From JAGORL01 sp964372415 (GTDB taxonomy: Bacteria; Patescibacteriota; Patescibacteriia; UBA9934), in contig CAYJQH010000001.1 of NCBI GenBank assembly GCA_964372415.1, positions 45,828 to 109,827 of the forward strand: a stretch of DNA of 64,000 bases, in the 5' to 3' direction. A model generated the notes under the pieces. It searched no databases. It was not told where the DNA came from and saw only the letters and a program-made list of their open reading frames with translations. Position 1 is the stretch's first letter. Every line of letters begins with the position of its first letter. A program made the position numbers and the translations under genes. Below, piece by piece: positions 49,363-57,474 of this stretch.

Positions 49363-49482
49363 AAAACACAATTAAATAACTTTCTGCTGCGTCACTGGTC
49401 CCAGTTTTGATCTCACCGTATTTAGGAATACGCCTCGATCAAAACATCCAATTCCTTGCATAAAATTATTTAATTGCGTTTT
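49363..49482. repeat. 120-nt nested palindrome after tRNA-Tyr
   Basis: Outer arms AAAACACAATTAAATAAC (49363-49380) and ATTATTTAATTGCGTTTT (49465-49482); middle arms GTTTTGATC / GATCAAAAC; inner hairpin CGTATT-TAGG-AATACG. Same length and three-level design as 27089-27209 and 49501-49620, but different outer sequence. Confidence 0.88.
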
Positions 49483-49500
49483 CTGTTCAGGCAAACTAAG

Positions 49501-49620
49501 AAAACGTATTAAGTTGCGGCAGCTTCGAGGAGGCGGCGAGTAAGGGTGAGGCGTATAAAGATATACGACGAACCCGACGGAGCCGCCGACGAAGGAGATG
49601 GCGCAACTTGGATACGTTTT
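49501..49620. repeat. 120-nt nested palindrome before tRNA-Thr (GGT)
   Basis: Outer arms AAAACGTATTAAGTTGCG (49501-49518) and CGCAACTTGGATACGTTTT (49602-49620); middle arms GGCGGC / GCCGCC and GGGT / ACCC; inner hairpin CGTATA-AAG-TATACG type. Exactly 120 nt; ends 4 nt before the tRNA. Its outer arms match those of the rplJ element. Confidence 0.9.
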
Positions 49621-49624
49621 ATAT

Positions 49625-49700
49625 GCCGCAGTAGCTCAGATGGTAGAGCGCATCCATGGTAAGGATGAGGTCTCGGGTTCAATTCCCGACTGTGGCTCCA
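49625..49700 (+). tRNA. tRNA-Thr (GGT)
   Basis: Acceptor GCCGCAG...CTGTGGC, anticodon stem CATCC/GGATG with loop ATGGTAA (anticodon GGT), T-arm TCGGG-TTCAATT-CCCGA. CCA is encoded. Confidence 0.96.
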
Positions 49701-49705
49701 GAGAT

Positions 49706-49736
49706 AAAAAATCCCTTCCTAAAGAAGGGATTTTTT
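49706..49736. terminator. Bidirectional intrinsic terminator
   Basis: AAAAAATCCCTTC-CTAAA-GAAGGGATTTTTT, works for the tRNA on the plus strand and the CAP gene on the minus strand. Confidence 0.92.
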
Positions 49737-49751
49737 GCTGGTTAGTATTAG

Positions 49752-50852
49752 CTATAAGAAAGTAATTAATAGGGCAATAACCATGACCGCAAGTGTGTGA
49801 GCGATGGTTTTTGATTTTCTAGCTTCGCCATGAAGTAGCATGGTTGTTAAAAGAAGCAAACCAAGAGCTATGGCGGTGTAAACGTAGAATTTGGTAAAGC
49901 TATTTTCAAGTTGTCCAAAATCAACTATGCCTAAAAGCCTTGGTTCCTCAGTTTGCGTAAAGGCGAAGAGATCAGCCGTTTGTGCGTTTGGTAATACATA
50001 GGCTAGTTCTTTCACGTACTGTGCATTATTTAAATCTTGTATCGTGATAGTTAGCCATTCACCGAAGGGATCAAGATTTTCTGGATTATAAGGAATTTGG
50101 GCTGACCAAAGATTATTGTCATCTCTCACAAGTGGCACTGTAACGTCACTTAGTGATATAAGTGCATCGTTTGCCTCGCGGAGGCTCACTTGAACATCGT
50201 AAGCATTATTACGCGGAATTATCTTGGTCGATATCGACGAGTACGGCTCATTGCTAGAAGTTGACTCTGTGGTTGGTTCGTCCAGCTCATGCCCAAACAT
50301 TTGAGCTACGAAAATTGCTGGGTAGCCATCATATGTGCCTTGCGCAACGCCTACGCCAATTTCTGTAAAACGATCACTCACAATATTTGCCCGGTGAGTT
50401 GGGCTCGCTATCCAGCCAGACGTTACATCCTCTGCCGAATTGAAAAATACAGCCAAATTTTCCCCGGCCGAACGGTAGTCGTAACCATATGTTTTAATCC
50501 AGTGCCAGGGTGAAAGACCGTCCGGACTAGTGTGGGCGAAGTATTGGTTTGCCACCAGGTGATCGGCTTTAGCTTGAGCCGCCATGGCTAGTTTTTCATC
50601 AATATTAAGAGCCGGCAGGTCGATTTCACGTCGAGTCTGATTGGTTAAGAGAACAATATTCGGGGCAGTAATAGCGCTTGAGAAGACATTTTTTGCAGGT
50701 AGAGCGGTTATCGCAGTTAAAACAGTAAGTTTGAGGATAATTAGAATAACCGAATATCCAAACAGCGCCCGGTGCGCCAAAAGATGCGGGGTAAAATTAT
50801 TACGACGGTGAGGCAATAGATGATCGCGAAGATGATGAAAGATGGCAGACAT
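49752..50852 (-). CDS. CAP-domain (SCP/PR-1) surface protein
   Basis: 366 residues. Hydrophobic segment at about 33-52 (YSVILIILKLTVLTAITALP), CAP domain at about 72-195, a beta-rich middle part, and a C-terminal membrane helix (FYVTAIALGLLLLTTMLLHG region, then another at the end). CAP signatures: LLTNQTRREIDLPALNIDE, HLVANQYFAHTSPDGLSPW, GENLAVFF, GWIASPTHRANIVS and FVAQMFGHE; His and Glu residues of the CAP cleft are kept. Likely faces outside. Role unknown. Confidence 0.9.
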   Translation of the reverse strand: MSAIFHHLRDHLLPHRRNNFTPHLLAHRALFGYSVILIILKLTVLTAITALPAKNVFSSAITAPNIVLLTNQTRREIDLPALNIDEKLAMAAQAKADHLVANQYFAHTSPDGLSPWHWIKTYGYDYRSAGENLAVFFNSAEDVTSGWIASPTHRANIVSDRFTEIGVGVAQGTYDGYPAIFVAQMFGHELDEPTTESTSSNEPYSSISTKIIPRNNAYDVQVSLREANDALISLSDVTVPLVRDDNNLWSAQIPYNPENLDPFGEWLTITIQDLNNAQYVKELAYVLPNAQTADLFAFTQTEEPRLLGIVDFGQLENSFTKFYVYTAIALGLLLLTTMLLHGEARKSKTIAHTLAVMVIALLITFL

Positions 50853-50868
50853 GGTTTAAGTATAAACG

Positions 50869-50896
50869 AAAAAACCCCGCACCAAGGTGAGGGGCC
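50869..50896 (-). terminator. Terminator of the pilin gene
   Basis: On the minus strand CCCCTCACCTTGGTGCGGGG (inner CACC/GGTG) followed by TTTTTTCG. Confidence 0.78.
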
Positions 50897-50919
50897 TTCC
50901 GTTGAATTGCAAATGTGAA

Positions 50920-51393
50920 CTAACGAGCAACGCTGATTGCAGCCGCGGCTTCTGGATCACAGGCGCCAACGACGAGGGTGCCAGAGGCGTTCCTGGTCAT
51001 GTAGTAGTCGGTTTCTGCAGCTGTGCCGGAGCTCGGATCGGTAGGTATTGAACCCAGGTAGCCTTCGGTTACAAGAGCCGTCAGATCAACGCAGGCGGCC
51101 TGTGTAGCGACAGCCGTACAACCGGTGTCACAACCGTTCGCGGCGGTACCAATCTGATAATTTTGACCAGCGGTAAGGCTTGAGATAGCGGCCACGTAGG
51201 TGCCGCCGTTATCAACTTGGTCAACTTTGGCTGCGCTCAATACGTTGTTCACGTCGCTCCAGCGCTTTGAGTCACGAGATTCCTGGAAACGCTGAACGGG
51301 ATCCAGAGCTACGAATACCGCGGCCGCCAAGATGGCAATCACGGCAATGACGATCAAAAGTTCGATAAGGGTGAAACCACGATCATTACGCAT
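50920..51393 (-). CDS. Type IV pilin-like major pilin
   Basis: 157 residues. Type III signal: MRNDRG, cleavage before FTLIELLIVIAVIAILAAAV, with Glu at position +5. The globular part has two cysteine-pair regions (CDTGC and later C) and ends AAAAISVAR. Shape and position (divergent from pilB) make it the best candidate for the major pilin. Needs a prepilin peptidase; see the fragment at 56287-56577. Confidence 0.93.
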   Translation of the reverse strand: MRNDRGFTLIELLIVIAVIAILAAAVFVALDPVQRFQESRDSKRWSDVNNVLSAAKVDQVDNGGTYVAAISSLTAGQNYQIGTAANGCDTGCTAVATQAACVDLTALVTEGYLGSIPTDPSSGTAAETDYYMTRNASGTLVVGACDPEAAAAISVAR

Positions 51394-51494
51394 AGAACAA
51401 TAAATGAATTATTTACTTTACACTATATCAAAGTTTATGAACAACTGTGGTATTCACGTGGGGATTGTAGATATGAGAACAATCAAGCGCGAGG

Positions 51495-51500
51495 TATACT
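51495..51500 (+). promoter_or_regulatory. -10 box TATACT of the pilB operon
   Basis: TATACT ends 12 nt before the pilB ATG at 51513, leaving a leader of only about 5 nt and no ribosome binding site. Confidence 0.45.
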
Positions 51501-51512
51501 GGAAGCAATCTT

Positions 51513-52853
51513 ATGGTCGTGAAACAGAAAAATACCACTCAGGAAGAAATGGTCACGGAGACTCAGGAGCAAGTAGTAAAAAAAATTGTCAAACCTGAAA
51601 ATCATAAGCCATTATTGCCTCGCGTCGATCGTAAGCAGGTTGAGGCACTTGTTGAACGCGCGGTGCGTCATCAGGGTGATGCTGTAACCGAACTTTTTGA
51701 TTCCGTAATGCGTTTTGCACACGAAGCCGGGGCGTCCGATGTTCATATTGAACCTGAAGACGAAACGGCCACTATTCGCATCCGCATTGATGGAATCTTA
51801 CATGATGAGTTTAAAATTCCCGACTCTTTGCATCGTCAACTTATTGCCGTACTCAAAATTCAAACCCACATGCGAATCGATGAGCACCGCGCTCCCCAAG
51901 ATGGCCGGTACGAATTTACTTCGGCGCTTGGCGGTGTCGACGTCCGTGCTTCGATAATTCCCGCCACTGGCGGCGAAAAGGCAGTGCTCCGCTTACTTTC
52001 AGAGCAATCGCATCAACTGAGTCTTGAAGAGCTTGGTTTTTCTGACCAAGATTTGAAACGCATTCGAGCGGCGATCAGTAAACCTTGGGGAATGATTTTG
52101 GCCACTGGTCCAACAGGCAGCGGTAAGACCACCACCATCTACGCTATTTTAGAAATTTTAAATACCCGAGAAGTCAATGTTTCTACTATCGAGGACCCGG
52201 TGGAGTTCGACATTGTTGGTGTTAATCAGAGCCAGGTTGATCATGCGGCTAAGTTAACTTTTGCGAATGGTTTAAGAGCCATTCTGCGTCAAGATCCGGA
52301 CATTATCATGGTAGGCGAAATTCGCGACGAAGAAACAGCTAAAATTGCAGTCAATGCGGCGTTAACTGGACATAAACTACTTTCTACCTTGCACACTAAC
52401 AATGCCGCAACTACTATCCCGCGTCTTATTGACATGAAGGTTGAGCCATTTTTGATTTCCTCAACTTTGATTTGTGCCGTGGCCCAACGCTTGGTGCGAA
52501 AAGTCTGCCCAGCATGCAGCCTCACGAAAAAAATTAAACGATCAGAATTAGAAGAAAAAATTAACAGCCCCCTGGTTAGCATTCTTTTTAAAGATAAGGA
52601 GGAAATTGAGGTCAGGGAGGTTAAGGGTTGCGACAAATGCAGTAACACGGGTTATAAAGGACGCATTGGCATTTATGAAGTGCTGCAAAATTCTAAAACT
52701 ATTCAAGGTTTGATTGTTGAGCGAGCAGACAGCGACCGTATCCAAGCACAGGCAAAAATGGAAGGTATGACAACGATTGTCGAGGACGGTGTGCGAAAGG
52801 TTTTAGACGGTCACACCACGATCGAGGAACTGGTGCGCGTGATGCAGGAATAA
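51513..52853 (+). CDS. pilB: Type IV pilus assembly ATPase PilB/GspE family
   Basis: 446 residues, shorter than usual (about 560) because the N-terminal MshEN/GspE-N domain is missing. Drives pilus extension. Motifs: DSVMRFAHEAGASDVHIEPE, Walker A ATGPTGSGKTTTIYAIL, STIEDPVEF, Asp/Walker B region IIMVGEIRDEETAKIAVNAA, His box LSTLHTNNAATTIPRLID, and a zinc tetracysteine CPACS...CDKCSNTG. No pilT lies here. Confidence 0.95.
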   Translation: MVVKQKNTTQEEMVTETQEQVVKKIVKPENHKPLLPRVDRKQVEALVERAVRHQGDAVTELFDSVMRFAHEAGASDVHIEPEDETATIRIRIDGILHDEFKIPDSLHRQLIAVLKIQTHMRIDEHRAPQDGRYEFTSALGGVDVRASIIPATGGEKAVLRLLSEQSHQLSLEELGFSDQDLKRIRAAISKPWGMILATGPTGSGKTTTIYAILEILNTREVNVSTIEDPVEFDIVGVNQSQVDHAAKLTFANGLRAILRQDPDIIMVGEIRDEETAKIAVNAALTGHKLLSTLHTNNAATTIPRLIDMKVEPFLISSTLICAVAQRLVRKVCPACSLTKKIKRSELEEKINSPLVSILFKDKEEIEVREVKGCDKCSNTGYKGRIGIYEVLQNSKTIQGLIVERADSDRIQAQAKMEGMTTIVEDGVRKVLDGHTTIEELVRVMQE

Positions 52854-52856
52854 TTT

Positions 52857-53999
52857 ATGGACTCGCCGCAAACAGTTCGTTCAACGCTGCAAAAAAACAA
52901 TAAGATTATTGAGCGAGATGTTAAACCTGTTTCTGCTTTTGATCGTTTTAAACTTTGGGCATTAGTTAGATTGTCACACACCGAAAAATTAATGTTCACT
53001 AAATATTTATCGGTTCTGCTTCAGTCCGGGCTCGCGATAGATGAGGTGTTAGGTATTCTCCTGGACCAATCAAAAGGTGCCATCAAACACATCGCTAGTT
53101 CGCTGCGAAATTCGGTTAAACAAGGTGGAACCCTGTCTCAGGGTTTTGCTCAATACCCACATCTTTTTAGTCCCGTGTACATCAATCTGGTGGGTGCTGG
53201 AGAGGCTTCGGGAACGCTCCTAGTTAATCTTGAGCATCTCGTTGATCAGATGCAGCGCGATCATGACTTGCGGCAAAAAATTCGCGGCGCCATCATGTAC
53301 CCAACTGTTATCTTGTGTGCGGCCATCGCTCTAAGCGTTGGGATTGTTGTCTTTATTTTGCCAAATATTACAGATGTTTTTGCTAGCCTTAACATTGAAC
53401 TCCCGATCACGACCAGAATTCTTTTGTGGATCGCCGACCTCATGCGTTTTCACGGCACAGCGGTGGCTTTGAGTTTGATATCTTTCGTAGTTTTTTGCTT
53501 TGTTATCCGTAAAATACCTTTGGCTAAGCCGATCATTCACGAAACCTTACTTCATCTTCCGCTGTTTGGCCCCTTGGCTAAAAAAACCAACTTGGCTCGC
53601 CTTACGCGACTTCTTGGCACGATGCTCAAGGGCGGTATGCCAATAGATGAGGCTTTACCGATTGCGGTAAGCGTTCTTAACAATGTTCGTTATAAAACCT
53701 TCCTGACAGGTCTTGAGCACGATGTAGATCAAGGACAAACTTTAGCTGAAGCCTTTAGCAAAGCGCCTCGGCTTTTCCCGGGCTTATTGGTTCGTATGAC
53801 ACGGGTTGGCGAGGAAAGCGGCACGCTCGGTGACACTTTTCTTTATTTGGCTAGTTTTTTTGAAGAAGAAATTAACGATGCCACAAAAAATCTTTCCACT
53901 CTTCTTGAACCGATCTTATTGGTTGGTATTGGACTAATGGTCGGAACCGTTGCTTTGTCTATTATTGCGCCTATTTATGAAGTGGTTGGCAAAATCTAA
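52857..53999 (+). CDS. pilC: Type IV pilus inner-membrane platform protein PilC/GspF
   Basis: 380 residues. Two copies of the GspF domain: FTKYLSVLLQSGLAIDEVLG and LTRLLGTMLKGGMPIDEALP. Three membrane helices at about 145-167, 195-215 and the C-terminus (ILLVGIGLMVGTVALSIIAP). Starts 3 nt after pilB; forms the machine with PilB. Confidence 0.95.
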   Translation: MDSPQTVRSTLQKNNKIIERDVKPVSAFDRFKLWALVRLSHTEKLMFTKYLSVLLQSGLAIDEVLGILLDQSKGAIKHIASSLRNSVKQGGTLSQGFAQYPHLFSPVYINLVGAGEASGTLLVNLEHLVDQMQRDHDLRQKIRGAIMYPTVILCAAIALSVGIVVFILPNITDVFASLNIELPITTRILLWIADLMRFHGTAVALSLISFVVFCFVIRKIPLAKPIIHETLLHLPLFGPLAKKTNLARLTRLLGTMLKGGMPIDEALPIAVSVLNNVRYKTFLTGLEHDVDQGQTLAEAFSKAPRLFPGLLVRMTRVGEESGTLGDTFLYLASFFEEEINDATKNLSTLLEPILLVGIGLMVGTVALSIIAPIYEVVGKI

Positions 54000-54480
54000 A
54001 GGCGGCTACACGCTCATTGAGGCGCTCATTGTGGTGGCAATTGTGGCGAGTTTTTTTGGTCTGGGTTTTATGGCCTTAAACTCGATGTACAAAACTGCCT
54101 TGACGAGAGCTGGCTCTGACTCCCTGGAGGCCGCTTTGGCTCAGGCAACGACGCGAGCTAGGGTGGGTTCGCAAGGCACTTCCTGGGGAGTTTACCTAGC
54201 CTACGACGATACCACGCGAATTCCCACCCAGGTCGTAGTTTTTTCTGGCTCGAGCTACGCTACCAGAAATACCACCCACGACATAATTTATCCGCTGTCC
54301 TCGTCACCTCTTATAACCAACGCTACGCTTCAGGGGGCTCAGATGTCGACCGGCAACGATCATGAGATTGTTTTTGCTGCACTTTCAGGAGCCACAACAC
54401 AATACGGTACAATTACTCTTACGCATGCCAATCAAACCGTAACTTTAACAGTCTCTCCGACGGGGATAGTTTCTAGATGA
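53977..54480 (+). CDS. Prepilin-like protein (minor pilin)
   Basis: 167 residues from ATG 53977 (MKWLAKSKGGYTLIEALIVV), overlapping the pilC end by 23 nt. Type III signal GGYTLIEALIVVAIVASFFG with Glu+5. The small outer domain is Thr/Ser-rich beta. Part of the pilus operon. Confidence 0.9.
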   Translation: MKWLAKSKGGYTLIEALIVVAIVASFFGLGFMALNSMYKTALTRAGSDSLEAALAQATTRARVGSQGTSWGVYLAYDDTTRIPTQVVVFSGSSYATRNTTHDIIYPLSSSPLITNATLQGAQMSTGNDHEIVFAALSGATTQYGTITLTHANQTVTLTVSPTGIVSR

Positions 54481-55346
54481 CCTGTATGTCTGCGCCTCGC
54501 GGTTCACTTCTTCTTGAAGCAATAATCGCCACCGGTATTGTGGCTACTTTTGCGGTTGCTGTAGTGCAGCTCGTGCTTTTGACCGATGAGCTTGGTGTCC
54601 GTTTTGAGGATCGTGGTGATGCCAATGCTTATGCCCAGCAAGGAGTTGAGGCTCTGTATTCGATTAATTTTGCTGATCTGACCAACGTAACTAACGGCAA
54701 GGTAGCTTTTGCAAGTGAGCAATGGTCAATTAGTGCCGGGAGCGAAACTTTGAGTAATGGCATGACAAGAGCAGTCACGGTATCTGACGTTCAACGAGAT
54801 GCCAACTGTGAAGTTATAGCCTCAGGTGGCTCGGTTGATATCGACACCAAAGAATTGGTTAGCACTGTTTCTTGGACAGATGACTTTGGCAAGGCACAGG
54901 CAGTCACTTTCCGCCGCCACCGTACCCGTTTTGACAATCCACTAGGCAGTTGTTTTATGCCGACCGCAGCAAGTCAGGTTACGTTTAATCTATCGAGCGC
55001 CGAATTTTATGGTGGCAAACAGCTGCGTGAGGTTTATTTTACCAACACCGGAGGAGCAGCAGTGATTATTGACAAGATAAGTTTCACTTGGAATTACAGT
55101 TCACAGATAGATCAGGTGTTCTTTGATAACAATAAAGTTTGGTCTAGTTCTGGACCAGGCACCCCAGCAGGTTCGCAAAATTCAGGCGTCCAACTCGACA
55201 TTCAAAATTATACTCTGGCTGCCAATCAAACATCAGAACTCAACAAAGGACAGTTTACGAATAACATGATTGGGGCCACCCTCACCATGACGGTTACTTT
55301 CTCAGATGGCTCGGTTTTTACCTCAGATCCATTCATGCCACAATAA
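54477..55346 (+). CDS. Prepilin-like protein with large outer domain
   Basis: 289 residues; ATG 54486 is an alternative start. Signal RGSLLLEAIIATGIVATFAV fits PulJ/PilV-type minor pilins (Glu+5 kept). The domain past residue 160 (NLSSAEFYGGKQLREVYFTN, then NKISFTWNY-like) has an Ig-like beta pattern that may bind a surface or ligand. Overlaps its neighbour by 4 nt. Confidence 0.85.
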   Translation: MTCMSAPRGSLLLEAIIATGIVATFAVAVVQLVLLTDELGVRFEDRGDANAYAQQGVEALYSINFADLTNVTNGKVAFASEQWSISAGSETLSNGMTRAVTVSDVQRDANCEVIASGGSVDIDTKELVSTVSWTDDFGKAQAVTFRRHRTRFDNPLGSCFMPTAASQVTFNLSSAEFYGGKQLREVYFTNTGGAAVIIDKISFTWNYSSQIDQVFFDNNKVWSSSGPGTPAGSQNSGVQLDIQNYTLAANQTSELNKGQFTNNMIGATLTMTVTFSDGSVFTSDPFMPQ

Positions 55347-55347
55347 T

Positions 55348-55911
55348 ATGCGTATCATGCGGGATATTCATGGCGTGACACTTCTTGAGACCGTTATTTA
55401 TATTGGTCTTTTGACAGTTCTTGTCTCGGCTTATATCGGTATACTTACGCAACTTACAACCATTCAAGATCGGCAATCAATTTCAGGACGTCTAGCCGAG
55501 TCAGCCACACTAGCGCTTGATCAGGTGACCCAGTTTACCGAAAACGCCCAAAGTATCACGGTTTCCACTTCTACCCTCGGAACTTCTACAAGTGTGCTGC
55601 AATTCAAAGATGCAACTGGTACTGCGGTCACTATCGATACCGTGATACAAACAATAAATTTCTCTGGTATTAATCAAAATGTCCGCCGGTTGCGCTATAT
55701 CCGTGGTGGGCAAACTTATTACCTTACTGACACGGATGTGAACGTCGTAACCTGGCAGGTTGATGACGTCCGGACCACCAGTAATGCTTTAAGCGGCTTA
55801 AATTTTACGCTTGAGCTTGAAATTTTAAACGAGCAAAGCTCAGGCTATAGGCAGGGAACTGTTCGTCAGCTTACTTCTGTCAGTTTTTATTCGCTCACTA
55901 TTGAGCAGTAG
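55348..55911 (+). CDS. Prepilin-like protein (PulJ/PilW type)
   Basis: 187 residues from ATG 55348 (MRIMRDIHGVTLLETVIYIG). Type III signal HGVTLLETVIYIGLLTVLVSA. The rest is Thr/Ser-rich with DRQSISGRLAESATLALDQV, which is typical of PulJ/PilW. One base after the previous stop. Confidence 0.88.
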   Translation: MRIMRDIHGVTLLETVIYIGLLTVLVSAYIGILTQLTTIQDRQSISGRLAESATLALDQVTQFTENAQSITVSTSTLGTSTSVLQFKDATGTAVTIDTVIQTINFSGINQNVRRLRYIRGGQTYYLTDTDVNVVTWQVDDVRTTSNALSGLNFTLELEILNEQSSGYRQGTVRQLTSVSFYSLTIEQ

Positions 55912-55913
55912 TT

Positions 55914-56306
55914 ATGAAATCGGCGCACCAACAAGCTAAAGGAGCAATTCTTCTTATGACTGTGCTCATTATGGGAGCCGGTTCATTTATTGGTTTTTTG
56001 GCGCTCACTCGGGTTAGTATTAGTCGTTTTGTAACCTCTCAAGAAGTTATCAGAGCTAATGTTTTGAGGGCTAAGACTTACGGTTGCCTTGATGAGGCTC
56101 TCATTTGGCTCCAGGAAGATCCAAATTGGAGCGATACCTCGGTCACGACCCTAGATGCTACTTGTACAATAACAATCTCCACGCCACAGAGCGGACAACG
56201 TTTGATTCTGGTTAGGTTAGCTGATAACGAGCTGCAATACGGTTTAAATGTTGTGGTTACTGATTCCGATATCAACATCCTTAGTATCACACCAACCTTA
56301 CCGTAA
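55914..56306 (+). CDS. PilX-like minor pilus protein
   Basis: 130 residues. Start HQQAKGAILLMTVLIMGAGSFIG resembles PilX/PilX-N, with A-I-L-L-x5 and no Glu+5. Two cysteines (TYGCLDEALIWL and ATCTITIS) are kept, as in related Patescibacteria proteins. Last gene of the plus-strand pilus operon; its end overlaps the minus-strand peptidase fragment by 20 nt. Confidence 0.8.
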   Translation: MKSAHQQAKGAILLMTVLIMGAGSFIGFLALTRVSISRFVTSQEVIRANVLRAKTYGCLDEALIWLQEDPNWSDTSVTTLDATCTITISTPQSGQRLILVRLADNELQYGLNVVVTDSDINILSITPTLP

Positions 56307-56577
56307 GAATAATAAACAAGGCCGCACCCAGTATTTCACAAATTACGTAAGTTGGCGCCAGTTTTTTCTGACAGCATCGGGTTTTTCCGCCCTGAATAAT
56401 AAAACTTACAATTGGTATATTTTCGTACCAAGCAAGTTTATGACCGCAGTAATCACAAGTTGATCGTCCACTAACCCAGGAACGCCCTAGTATTGAACGA
56501 GTTATTGCACATTGACCAAAACTCGCAACACTTGCGCCAAGAACTCCAGCTAAAATGACATGGGTAAACTCGAGCAC
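56287..56577 (-). CDS. pilD: Prepilin peptidase reduced to its N-terminal (A24_N) domain
   Basis: 96 residues. LGASVASFGQCAITRSILG and CDYCGHKLAWYENIPIVSF match the N-terminal cysteine domain of PilD/GspO, which carries the N-methyltransferase-associated cysteines. The second cysteine pair reads TRCCQKKL in place of CxxC. The A24 aspartic protease domain (GxGD and D...) is absent: the DNA after the stop is antisense to the pilX-like gene. Could be a degenerate gene or a stand-alone methylase. Starts one base after the C39-like gene. Confidence 0.8.
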   Translation of the reverse strand: MLEFTHVILAGVLGASVASFGQCAITRSILGRSWVSGRSTCDYCGHKLAWYENIPIVSFIIQGGKTRCCQKKLAPTYVICEILGAALFIILTVRLV

Positions 56578-56578
56578 A

Positions 56579-57424
56579 TTACTTGTTTATAGTAATAAAA
56601 GATTTTGGCAAGCTGGGAATCGGTACCTTTTTACCCGAAGCATAATCGCGCCACATGGTTTCAATTGTCCCCGAGGTAATTTCTAAAGACTGGCCCTGTG
56701 AGGTGCCTGGGTCATGAGCAGTAAAAATGTCGCGTCCAGGATCGTAACCCACGATTAATATCATGTGGCGTTCTGGCCCGGGCGGCGTGTAGTAAAACGG
56801 TTGCATGAGCTGTCCATTAATTGGCAAGGCGACTAACTTTCCAGCAAGAACCGTTTGCTTAATATCCGTAAGTGTTGCCTCATTACTCACTACTTGAACG
56901 TCGAGTCCGAGATAACTTTTCATTAAACGTTCGGCGGTATCATTAATTGAGGTGTCAATATAATATCCAAAATTTTGCTCTTCCCAGTTGGACATAGCTA
57001 CGATCATGTCGCGAGCTTCTTCGGGCGCAAGAGGTGAATTGTTTACCCAGGCATAAGCCATTAATGCCGTGGCTTCTTCGCAGCCGTCTTGTTGTTTGGG
57101 GTCGCTCCAGTCGCCAAGCGGCGCTTGTGGCGTAAAGGGCACGTCTTGAATTACGGAGTTATCAACATTAAGAATTTCCGCTTTGGGAATTGAGGCTAAG
57201 TCGTTCATTGTGATACCCAGTCCGTGGGCGGTCATTAAGCGCCAAGCGTCCTCTGGTCGGCCGAGATAAATTCGGGTCAAGGTGACGGGGTCCACGTACC
57301 AGGCTTCACCGTGATTTTGAACATCAAGTAAAATTCGACCCGCCAGTCGCTCACTTAGGGAGGAGGCTTGGACAAGAGGGCTTGCTGCAAGAAACAGAAT
57401 AATTAGGACAAGTATCTTGTTCAT
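56579..57424 (-). CDS. Secreted C39-like cysteine peptidase domain protein
   Basis: 281 residues. A signal peptide (ILVLIILFLAASPLVQA), a 50-residue unit RLAGRILLDVQNHGEAWYVD...YLGRPEDAW found repeatedly in Patescibacteria surface proteins, and a C39-like domain. Catalytic residues: Cys in DGCEEATALMA, His in RHMILIVGYD, Asp in AHDPGTSQG. A paralogue of 23490-24356. It heads the two-gene unit with the truncated pilD. Confidence 0.88.
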   Translation of the reverse strand: MNKILVLIILFLAASPLVQASSLSERLAGRILLDVQNHGEAWYVDPVTLTRIYLGRPEDAWRLMTAHGLGITMNDLASIPKAEILNVDNSVIQDVPFTPQAPLGDWSDPKQQDGCEEATALMAYAWVNNSPLAPEEARDMIVAMSNWEEQNFGYYIDTSINDTAERLMKSYLGLDVQVVSNEATLTDIKQTVLAGKLVALPINGQLMQPFYYTPPGPERHMILIVGYDPGRDIFTAHDPGTSQGQSLEITSGTIETMWRDYASGKKVPIPSLPKSFITINK

Positions 57425-57474
57425 AATTTAACAATACCAAAAAGACCGTTTTGTAACGAGGATGTTTTTTGCTC

